Assembly: GCA_918807975.1 (NCBI GenBank)
Contig: OU964918.1
Location: forward strand, 744,001 to 808,000
Direction: 5' to 3'
DNA from: Aplidium turbinatum
Taxonomy: Eukaryota; Chordata; Ascidiacea; Aplousobranchia; Polyclinidae
DNA: 64,000 nucleotides
The translations under genes and the position numbers were made by a program. Positions 47,401 to 59,400 of this stretch are shown in pieces; within the stretch, counting starts at the first letter, position 1, and each line of letters starts with the position of its first letter. Below the pieces are notes generated by a model, which worked only from the letters and a program-made list of their open reading frames with translations, made no database searches and had not been told where the DNA came from.

Positions 47401-50400
47401 GCCATCATGTTGCTTGGTTTCCACTGGGACAAATTGATTGAAACTTTATCGTGGCGGATGGAGGCTGTCCTTAGTAATTCTGGAGTTTTTTTTCTGCAGA
47501 TTGGATTACGGTTATAATATTTAATATCTTTTCAGGAATGCAGGTTTAGAGGTTTTTTTTGCAGATTAAATTACAGTTGTAATATTTAATATCTTCTCAG
47601 GAAGTACAGGTTTAGAGATTTTTTTTTTGGCAGATTAAATTACAGTTGTAATATTTAATATCTTTTCAGAATTATCGACTCTTTACTGTTTACATGTTTT
47701 TTCAGACCTTCTGATGATCCGTTATGTATCAGCTTCGCGCACAGCGCCGTGGAGCGTGACGCTCGCGTTCTGATAAGATTCTCTTTTTTGTGAGTAAACG
47801 CGACCTGGCAACACCGGACACACTCAATAGATTTTTGCAGGACGGTTTACTGTGGAATAATAATACAACGAACATAAATACATAAAACAACGAATTAAGC
47901 GGTTACCACCAAACATGCCAGTGCACTTACCAAACTTTTATGTGCTCCACACGTACTGATCACATTGAATCACATCACAATTCACAGCCTAATTGTCTTT
48001 CAAAGAATAGAATACAAAATAATTAGGCTAACTGTACAGTGCACTGAAACCGAACACACACGGGTTTCACTAACAAAACTACTGTAAAATAAGTTCACTA
48101 TAAACTTAAGAATTCCCTTACTACCTCAAATCGGCTGCTGATATTTACAGATAAAAAACTGCACATAAAAAATATTAGCTAACTTGCTTACAAAACAATT
48201 CTGTCATGGTAAACTTCGGAAGGTTTCGCAGCAGCAAACGACGACTAAAATGTGGTAACCGCAACTACGGAACAATAATAAAAAATAAAGGGCGTAAAAT
48301 CTCATACACGTTAGGTGAAACAATTTGTAAAGGCTTCAGATAGTAATAACTACATTTGATTTCACTATTATTACATGTTGCTATTGTAACACCAAATAAT
48401 TAAAATGTTAAATAAAGAGCAAATGATTTATTATCAAATTGTTACGAACAGATATCGTCACCAACTGCTCAGGGGTTTACCGTTGATAAAAAGCAACAAA
48501 TATCTTGTTATTTCTTCATCGACTTGAAACGAAACAGATAAAGATTCGTTTAACACCCGAAGGACTCTATTTGTGTTGCGTCTGATCCCCAGCTCTTGTA
48601 GTAAGTTATCTGGAATATTTAACATTACAGTAAACTTCTCTTGTCTTGAAACTAAAATATCTTACTTGACGCGATCAAAACATTGTGTAAAATCATTTTG
48701 TTTTAAAAGGAAACTTGTCACTGTCAAAGTAATCCAGTGGTTTAAATTCTATGCTGTTCTATGCTGTGGAGTATTCTAATTAAGCACTGTCCATATATCC
48801 TTACGACATCGCTCTTTATAAATTTCAAAATTTGAACTAACTAATTCTGCACATTACATCGGTTTTTGCGGATATCCCTCAATGCTTGAACTGCATGTTC
48901 TTGTCGGGTTCTTGTTAATTCCAATTGAATTTTGGCATGTTCAGCAAACACTATGATCTCACAACGAATCCATCCTCTAGCAGAGAACTGTGATAGACAA
49001 TCATGATTGTTGCTTAACAAGAAATGATAAGTATGTATCATCCACAATTTTATGTGCGGTAGATTGAACAAAGCTACATTAAACGCAAGGAAAATATTGG
49101 ATTTTTGATTACCAAAAATTTGCTATTAATTATGTTTATGCAACTTAACCTACGACCTGTTTTAGTACACGGAACCTACGACGTGTTTTCGTATCTTTAA
49201 TACGACCTGTTTTCGTACACGGAAAGTACGTCACGGGCTATCTTAGGCCCGTGCTAATTAATCGCTAATAACGGGAGCAATGAAATTCACAGAGCTAAAA
49301 TATTTCACAAGATAATAGCCATTTGTTTTGTGCGTATAGAAATTACATTTTTACCCAACAAATTTATTGAAATAAATTGTTTGAGATGAAAAAACATCAG
49401 AAAGTTAGTATTTATTCTAATTTCTCGGAAATAGCTTTAAAATAGAAATTTTTGAATTATAACATAGAGTAATGCTAAACTAAACAAAAAATTACTTTGG
49501 CTCATAAATATAAGCCATTTTTGGTTGTTTTTACATTTCAAAGTAATTGCACTAACAATTATATTGCACTTACATTCACATATATATATCTAGCATTGTA
49601 TGAAAATGTCTAGCCACCTGAGACGAAATGCTTATTGTGAAGGGCAGGAAGGTAGAAAAATGACCAATGTAGGCTTAGAAAATTCGCAAAGAATAAAAAC
49701 TAAAAGCCAAGAAATTTCACATTTCTAGCATATTTCCTTCTGTGAAAAATTTCACTACTAGAGTCAGGCGTCCTCATAAAACCTCGTGTCGCTACAGATA
49801 GGGTTAATTATGGGAAGTTTTAGGTAGTTGTTGATATGCATTCAATTATGCAAAGTTTAATACATATCAAAATTGTGACAGGTTTACAGTAAAACTTACG
49901 GTGAGTAACTTATCTTCAGCATACAAAAGAGAGTCTCCCAACACAGCATCAGTGACGTCATTCGATATATCGATGACGAAATAAACTTCAAAATAAGATA
50001 CTTCGTTTATGAATCGTCCAATTGTTTGGGAGTTTGTTTTCACTGAATGGGAAAGTCGTTGGAGATCTATCAGGGCGGATTCATCGGTGTCCGGATACCG
50101 AGGATCTACAAGAATTTTCAGTTCAGGTTATATTTGTGTTGAATCTTCAGAACAATGAACTAAAAAATTAACAAAGACATAACAAGCTATAAATATACTC
50201 AAAAATATATTGGTGTTAATTTAGAGTCTTACATGATACTGTGTTACTGAATGGTCACAACTTGCTGTGTATTTTGTTAAACTGCATTCTTTGTCTTACC
50301 AGTGTGTTAGGTACTTAAATTTTCTTCATAATGACGTCTTTTGTCTGGCCGTCTGTTATGTTTTATTGTGTTTTCTGACTAATTGTGCCTTTTGCCTAAA

Positions 50401-53400
50401 TATGCCTTCATCCGAACTGTGCCTTTTGCTTTATTGTGTTTTCTGTCTGATTGCGTTCTTGTCTACAATAATTTTATCTTTGGTATAATGTTTCTAATGA
50501 TGTTTTTTATCTATGTGTCTTTTGTAATCTTAATGTGTCGTACGTATTAGTCTTTCTTTTGTTTAACTTAAGTGACAAGGTCTTTCATGTCAGTAAAGTG
50601 TCCTACTATTAAAACCTAGAATGTGAAAATAACGATCTTTCGTCAAATTATTGTAATTATAAACAGACATAACTCAGCAACAACACTACATTTAACATTA
50701 TAAAAACAAAAAACAAAAAGCGAACGTTTTCGGCTAGTCATATAGCCCTTTTCAAGCCTATAAGAAAATACATTTTTAAAAGAAATGCTAAAGAATCATA
50801 TAGTATCACAGCAAACATATGGTCAAATCTAAACATTTGAGAAACTGCCTCGCTCACACAAAATGATAACTGAAAATTACACAGCACAACGGGTCAAGTA
50901 TTTCAGAGGTAAAATTAATTGATTGTTCAGACAAGGACTTGGTATGACCAGTGACCACACGACATTTGGTGACGAGAGTGGGAGAGCATTTGAATTTAGC
51001 TAATTTTAATAAAAACAGTGCAATTAAAGACCATATTAGAAACTGCCAATCGTGCTCTAACAATAAACCGTCATTGCAGTCTTTCAAAATTGTTCGTAAG
51101 TGTTTGTCCGAGTTCGACACCAAGATTCACGAAGCATTGATTATCAAATCTTTAAACCCAGGGCTCAACAGGCAATTATTTGCTTGCGGAGCTTCTTACC
51201 TTTTAGCAGTTTTTGATTGAATTATCACGTCTTGTGTTTCTCGCATTTACTTTGTTTTGTGCCACTATCTCTTGTGCTTCTGTCTTTCTTGCGTAATCTG
51301 CCTGAGTCCTTGTCTGAACAATCAATTAATTTTACCTCTGAAATACTTGACCCGTTGTGCTGTGTAATTTTCAGTTATCATTTTGTGTGAGCGAGGCAGT
51401 TTCTCAAATGTTTAGATTTGACCATATTTTTGCTGTGATACTATATGATTCTTTAGCATTTCTTTTAAAAATGTATTTTCTTATAGGCTTGAAAAGGGCT
51501 ATATGACTAGCCGAAAACGTTCGCTTTTTGTTTTTTGTTTTTATAATGTTCAATGTAGTGTTGTTGCTGAGTTATGTCTGTTTATGGTTTAAAAGAGTTA
51601 CCTCTCTACCCAAATTGTATTATTGTAATTACATAAATTATTTTAAAAACCTCAATATTAATAGTATACTTACAAATATTTGTCACCACTGTGACTGGCT
51701 TAACATTATTATTAATTTTTTTACATAACTAGTGCAAAATAATACGATAATAATAATTAAAAAAATTTGATATATAATAAAAATTTTACTGTGAAATGGA
51801 GATGAACTGACCAATACACTTTGGAGCACCACCATCACTCCATTGGAGAAAGTAGAAGCATTCCTGTCTACTCTTGCCAATCATCAAGTATTGAGGATGA
51901 CATGAAAAGTTAACGAAACTTCCAGGAGTAAGATAAGGAGCAGATGAAATGTTGCCTCGTATGGGTACTCCAGGATGTGGACAATGAGTTTGTTCCATTC
52001 CTGTTAACAGATGGAATCTTACAACTTTTCGCTTTTTATCTGAGTTTCTAAAACATCTGCATTTCCATTTATATTGCCTTTTAAGCCAGTGATTTATTGT
52101 TGAAACTTTCCAGCAGGTTTTCGGCATGGTAGTTAAAGAGAAGTCATTGCAGTTCACCAAATATTAGCGACACATTGATGTATCACATTGGTTTTCCAAC
52201 CCATGCAATATCCGTCTTGTGGATGGCTCTACTTTCTTTTAGGCAATATGAAGTTCGGTAGTTGCCAAATGCCAAAAGCATTCTTCAAATAGAGTTTTTC
52301 ATTTCAACGAGTTTGTGCCAGCAGATGTAGCTTGTTTTGGTCTCAATTTACTAATCATCTATTAGTATGTAGTACCATAGCAAGTTTCTCACTTACATCA
52401 ACATGCCTTTACTTCAAAGACACTGCATTGAATTATATGAGGGAAGTCAAATAAAAATATTTTTACCGTGACTTAGTAGGAATAACTCAAAAGTTAGTCT
52501 CCAATTCAGACGAATACGGAAAATTACAGATTTCAACTGAGGTAACAATTTTAAGGAGGGCTCAACACTTTGTGGAAATAAGAATTGGAAACCTCGTTTG
52601 TGACAACTCATGAACAGAACATCTAAGTTAATGACCCTGCGCAACAAATTTCCAACTTTGAAAAACTTAGAGAAGCTGTGAGGTTGTACTTTGACATTTT
52701 ACATTTAAATCTTCAAAAGAATATGTTACGCACATCTGAAGGCTATATAAGCAGGCAACTAACTCCACAACGAACATCACGTTCACCAGGCGCAAGAGTT
52801 GAAATGTGACGTTATGTTAAGTTGAGTCCTAGACATGGCCGTAAGTATTTCTCCCTAGAGCAGCTTACTGTTCATAATCATGAAAGAAGTTTTGAGCTCT
52901 TGTCGAAGAGGCCCCTCTTCGCAATTCGCCGCACGCGTTTCAGTGTCTTGCCAAAGACAAAGTCACATGTTCTTGAGTGGTGTCCAACCGGCGCTTAATT
53001 AACTTCTTGGTCTTTCAATGTTCATTATGAAATGCTAATAGACTTAATTGTTTTACAATGTTTTTGGAATGTTTTCAATTCTTGTTGAAGGCCGTTCGTT
53101 CCCCCAGAATTCGAAGCAATAATCATTAAATCTATTAATCCAGTGTTGTATCGCTAAAAGGAATTCGTTCATGCCTTAAAGCTCCGTTAATTTCAATTCT
53201 TCCGATTAGCCAAATTTACATTTCGTTTTTCTTCTAATATAAACACTTTACCACATTTAGGTTTATTTTATTCTGATGTTAGCTCCTGAAAGTGTCAGAC
53301 GAAAATTTATAGCTTCGAGCTAAGTGCAACATTCTACTCGCAATTTTCAAGTTTTATGCCACCAATCAACTCTTCAGATACTGTATAAGAGGTGTGCATT

Positions 53401-56400
53401 ATTATGCCCCTTAACAACTGAAGCTGTATTTCAAATCAAAACAGATTGCTCAACAACTGGTCAAAAAATAAATTACCTATTCCGGTGAAAATAGAAGCAT
53501 GAGGTAAAATCTGTCTTGTGTATGTATAATGTGGTGAAATGGGGCCACTGCGGGCATATATTCAATTTTTTTCTGAAAGACTATTTGATAATAGCCTATA
53601 GCCTAAAGACAAGGCAAAACGTCATCAAAAAATAAGTTATTCAACTCCTTCTCTGGCCATAAAAAATTTTGGAAACTAACATTCAATTTTTAACATTCTC
53701 CAGAACGTTCTCTTCCAAGCACAAAGAAAAAATGAAGTGGATATAAATTATAATATACCAGTTATACCACTACCATTACGGATATAATCGACAAAATTCT
53801 GTCTTTTTCTCTGTTAATTGTACTTCAAATGTTACAAGGTAATACCTGCGATAAAGCAAATGCACACATTTTGCAAATAAAAATAAAAATTACAAAAAAC
53901 AAAGTGATAGATAAAAATGTAGTTGATTATTATCAGCGCACCGCAAATATCCATGAACACTTTTTGCTCTTTTGAATTTTTTTGTATTGCACAGTGTTAT
54001 TTTTATGCGTTGAACACAAATTAATAAAATCAAACAAAAAAAGTAAACGAAAAACAAAACGATGCACACGAACAATTAGATGCCTTGATGAAATTTAGAT
54101 GTTGAAACTTCACATAATATTTCATGTGAAGTGATGACGTTATATGCAATATTTTCAAGTAACTTCAATTTGTGTCGCATCCGGAGTTGATTGTTGTGCC
54201 GTAACAAAACAGAGAAAAGAATAACGCTAATATAGAAAGCATTGTATCAGCACCTTTTCTAGAGCAAACAGCCAATTGTCCGCTCCATTGTCCATTAGCT
54301 AGGCATTGTCGTACTCGTGAGCCGCTCAACCGATGAGAAGGGGGGCAGACAAAGATAACCTGGTCCCCCATATAGAAGGGGCCACTTCGTCTCCTTTCAA
54401 TTCTTCCACCTGTTGCTTGAATGGACGGCTCTGGATCTCCACAGGTGATGCCTGGAGACCAAAACGCAATATGAAACTGAAACAATTGATTCTACGAAAG
54501 TGTAGTAACCTATCAAATGACCTATCAAAATCAAACTTGAGAGAAAAAGTTTATTCTTTGTCGAAGGTGGTTTTCATTTGGAAGATGGTAACCAGAAACG
54601 GAAATATAGGCTGCTTTTGACTAACTTTTAAAATCAAATGTATTATTTCCAAGAAAAAAATCCATAGAAACACAAAAAAAAAAAACTCAAAACTCCCTTT
54701 TATATAATTGTGTTTCCATTCAATTTCTTTCTGGGGTATTTAACAAATATTCACACTTTCATTTTCTTACTTTTTCGCCGACCAATTATTAGGTCGACTG
54801 AAATTTTTTGAATGAAGTCATTAATAAAATGTTGCACTACAATTAAATAATATAAAATTTTGATCTACAATAAGTTAATGACAATAAAATGAAGGAAAGT
54901 GTAAAGTAGTCGGACACTCGATTGCAACCAAAGTGGGAAGTAGTGTGATAAATGTTCATCTCAGAGGTGGAAGACGCATATTTTTACAACTCAAACTTCA
55001 TGTAGTTTGTTTAGTATGAGAATTTTTACGTTGACAAGATGCAAGTTGTCCATCCCATGTCCCTCCTCCAGTGCATCTTCTTGATATACTACCAGAACGG
55101 ATGAAGTATCCATTCTCACAAGTGTATCTAGCGACACGTTCGTGTCCTTCTCCTGTGTATGTGATCATCGCGTAGAAGGAAGGAGGCGCCCTGCCACAAT
55201 TCACATCTGAAAACATATCATCTTTAAATAGGTGGTGTCGATCAATCGATAAGCAAGAACTCATTGTGATGATGGTGTAGTTTCGTGTGGCTCAGAGGAG
55301 ATACAATTCCACTCGTCGTCGTCTGAGCTTCTGGGGCCGAGGGTCTATCCTTTTACCACCCCAGATTCACGATGTTCCCGGACTACACTGGAAGGCTGCT
55401 AGAGAGCAGCCAGTCTTTAGTATCATCATCCATGACGCGCAGACCTTCCACTCCGTTAGGTGGCTTGAAGATGGTACAGTCATTGATGATGTGGTCTGCG
55501 GTCTGTTCCTCGGCACCACATTCACAGGAGGAGGAAGAAGCCATTCCCCATTGGTGCATGGTTGAGCGGAAAAGGCCGACGCCCGTACGGAGACGGTTGA
55601 GGCGCACCCATGCCTGTCTCTGTAGTGTCAGGCCGATGGGGCGTGTGTCGGCGGTGGGGATGAATGAATGGAGTCTGGTGGTGCTTGACCTCCATTCAGA
55701 GTTCCATTTATGGTCCGCCCAAGTAGCCGCAGATATGTCTTGTTCATCAGCTTCGTTGATCAGAAGCCGAGCGGCTGGCACGAATGGGTGTCTTGATTTC
55801 AGTCGGCGGGGGTGCCCGTTTGGGAAGGCAGAGATCTTGTGGTGGAGAAGATGATTAGGCTCCAGTGCCCGTCGACCGAGGGACAGAGTGGCTTCTTCGC
55901 GACGAAGCTCAGCAGGTTGGATGCCAGCGAGAATGGGGAGATTGTCCAATGGTGTGGGACGCAGGCATCCGGTCACTGTGCGCAGGGCGCTGTTTATGGC
56001 AGTGTCGATGTTGTGGCAGTGAGCACTGCGGCACCAGACAGGTGCACAGTACTCTGCTGAAGAGTAGACAAGGGCTAAGGCTGCTATTCGCAAAGTGTCA
56101 GCCCTCGCCCCCCAGCTAGAGCCTGCCAGGCGCTTCAGTAATGCAGCGCGGGATGTCAGTTTCTTGCGCAGTGACACCAAATGGTGGCGGTATGTGAGCG
56201 ATCTGTCTAGTGTCACCCCAAGGTACCTTGGCTCGGGGCAGAAGGACAGAGGTTTTCCGTTGTTGTGGACATGTAGCTCACGATCAGCTTCCCGATTGTG
56301 TAGGTGGAAAGCTGCCGCCACAGTTTTGGTTTCGCTGAGTTTCAGTCGCCAGTTCTGGGATTCCACTCAACTACTTCGCGTCGCCACGTCGCCACGTCGC

Positions 56401-59400
56401 CACGTCGCCACGTCGCCACGTCGCACAACATTCACAACTACGTCGCCAGATTCCACTCAACTATTTGAACATTTCAATTCCATGTACCGCAAGTGATAAA
56501 AAGTGCGGATTAACCATAAATCATATAATATAGTGAGTAATACCATGTACCGCACTTTTTTTCACTTATCGTACCAGCAACATATAAATAGTGGCCAGTT
56601 CAAATGACCCCTGTCACTAACTGGTACTTTGAAATAAACTTTAAAGTTTGATTACGTTTGTCATATTAAGGAGTTGGTAGAAAAACAAACCAACCTGGTT
56701 ACAGATTACTTAGTAAACTGCTGATTTATTACAAAGTATGGAAGTGCTTCTCTTAAGCTTAGGGTATGGCCATTCAGTGTGTATTCAAGTAGCCTAACTC
56801 TATAAGCCTAAGTAAATGAGTGGAATTATGTTGGTGTTGAAAACTTACGTGACAATTAAACAACAATCGGGTCACTTGTTTTCAATCTTATAACCCTCTG
56901 TCTACCGTGGGGTCCAATGGACCCCAAAACAAATTTCGCTCTGCGACTTCTTAGGAGATATAGCAGATGCGATATTGATATACCTTGACTTTTCACAGCT
57001 TTGCTTGATCTTTAGGACAATATAATAATTATTTATCTCAAACAAACGTTAGTAGCATAAAAAAATAACAGCATCTTGTACTGTGGGGTCCAATGGACCC
57101 CAAGCCTGCTGCATTCGAAGTAATCTTGTATTAAAACAGCACTAAAAGGGGAGTCGACACCATTGACACAATGGTTAGGAAATACATTTCCAAAAGAATC
57201 ACGAGAAGATTGCCGGTAGCTCTATTTTACAATATGATCGATGTCACTGCTGTCAATGCTTTTGTGATATGGCATCAATTGCACGGCGAAAATAGCAGCA
57301 CAACATTCACCATGAAAGAGAAGAAAATTTTAGATCCAACTAGGAAAAGAGCTTGTTGGATTACCAGCTTCGACTGGTAATCCAACACGACATCTAAATC
57401 CGTAACAAAATAAAAGAAACAGCTGTTGAGTGTTGAAGATCAAGCGCCAAAATCAAAGAAGGCTAGATGCTATCTTTGCGAAAGACACAAACACCAAAAA
57501 TGCAGACAATTCTGTACTATTTGCAAACTCAACGTTTGCCAAGAACATTCGCAAATCATTTGATCATAATGAATGCGATAATATATAAACTCACAATATT
57601 TCTTGTGAACTAATATGTAGGCCTAATATGCTAATTCTCTCAGTAGTTTCACCATTGCTCAAGAATAGACCAATTCCGTAACAATTTGGTTTGTGCATGG
57701 GCTACTGTATGACTTGTTTGTAAAATTTCGAGTATTTTTCGTTTTTCTACAGTGTTTATAAGTTATGATTTTTGTAGTCTGTTACGTCCTTTCCTATTGA
57801 GTTTTAATTTCATCATCGGAGCTGATTTTTTTTGTCCAAAACATGTCCTTTGAAGTTTAACGGTAAAACTTGTAAAGGTAAAACAACGGTAAAACTTGTA
57901 ATTTTTTTTTTCGGTAGACAGAGGGATAAAGGTGCATGCACAAAAATCAGAAATGCACATGAACAATAGCTGCATAGAAACTATCACCACAAATAAAATA
58001 TAGTAAATAGCACTATACTAATCTAGTTACTTAGATTAAGACAGGTTTTCCCGCACGGACCATCACATCTGCACCTCATGGATCCTTCACAATTGTCATC
58101 TGTTACGCAAGCATCCCCACAGATCATGTTGTTTTCAAAGACATCAATGAAACTGTACGGTTGGCAAGATACTGCACGAAAATGATAATTTTCCTTTCAT
58201 GTGCAATGAATAACATCAGCCAGATTCAGTAGCTTGAATACTTTAGTTTACAAAAAGGTTTGCTGTTGTGAAGTAACTTCATCTCTCTTGTTCAAATAAA
58301 AATTACTATAGGCCTAAACAAATGATACCCAGAAATAAACGAATGCCAATTAATATGGGTTTATGCCTAATAAAGGAACAAAGAATGCTGTCTTCATTTT
58401 GAGAAATCTTGCTCAAAGATCAATCGAAATGCAAAAAGATTTGTACTTGTCCTTCATCGACTATAAAAAAGCTTTTGATAAAGTTCAACACAATGAAATG
58501 TTATGCATGCTCGACCGAATTGGAATTGACGACAAAGATCTAAGAATCATTCAAAATTTATATCACGAACAATCAGCTGCTATCAGGATTAATGATGACT
58601 GCAGTGACTACACGCCCATTCAGAAAAGAGTAAGACAAGGTTGTGTGCTATCACACGACCTTTTCTCATTATACAGCGAAATAATTTTAAGACATAATGA
58701 AGATGAAAAAGGTATTAGTATTGGAGGAAACAACATTAACCACATACGATATGCTGACGACACCGTTTTGATAGCCGACTCGGACGTAAAACTGCAGAGC
58801 ATCTTAGATATTGTGTGTATGAAAAGCAAGATATTTGGCAAGGAGCTAAATAAAAAGAAAACAGAAACAATGGTCATAACAAAGAAAAAAAAAGCTGAAA
58901 TTTATGGAACAATTTTTAAACAGGTCCAAAAATTCAAATACCTTGGTACCATGGTGAATTGGGATGCAAGAGACGAAACAGAACTCAACATAAGAACAAC
59001 CCAAGCAAAAGCAAGCTTCAAACAAAGGAAACCCAATCTTTGCAATCAAAATACTGTATCTCTTTTAAGACAAGGCTTAGAGCTTTAAAATGCTATATTT
59101 ATGCTGTTTTTCATTACAACTCTGAAACCTGAAATATTTCAACAAAAATGGCTGAAAAAGTTAATGCTTTTGAAATGTGGTGCTTCCGTAGAATGCAACG
59201 TATTTCATGGCTTGCAAAAAAACAAATAAAGAAATTTTACACTAAGTGAACCAAACTAGATCTGTGTTAAAAAGTATGAAAACCAGACAATATAAATTTT
59301 TCAGCCATGGAATACGAAAGCAAAAACTGGAGCATCTCTCTTTAACTGGTAACATTTTTTGGAAAGCGGCACCTGGCAGATAAAGACAAACTCATCTGAA

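Larger units (their letters stand above)
43981..48358 (-). mobile_element. Penelope-like element (PLE) with direct and inverted pseudo-LTRs
   Basis: The 15-mer ATTTCACTATTATTA flanks it (43966-43980 and 48359-48373). Its architecture from left to right is pseudo-LTR A (to about 44429), tandem AT-rich repeats, the minus-strand ORF, pseudo-LTR B (46916 to about 47348), an ATG microsatellite, and an inverted third copy (47395-47724 and 48309-48358). Direct plus inverted terminal copies are characteristic of Penelope elements. The inverted copy is split by a 584-bp insertion. The large ORF is open, so the element is young. Confidence 0.9.

Noticed and set aside
30397-48858. Alternative donor GTAATG for the 48853 exon
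   Set aside because: It creates a stop across the next junction, while GTGCAG six bases away gives matching phases and correct vWA spacing.
50267-50488. Hydrophobic 73-residue frame suggesting a membrane peptide
   Set aside because: T-rich low-complexity intron sequence; no signal beyond base composition.
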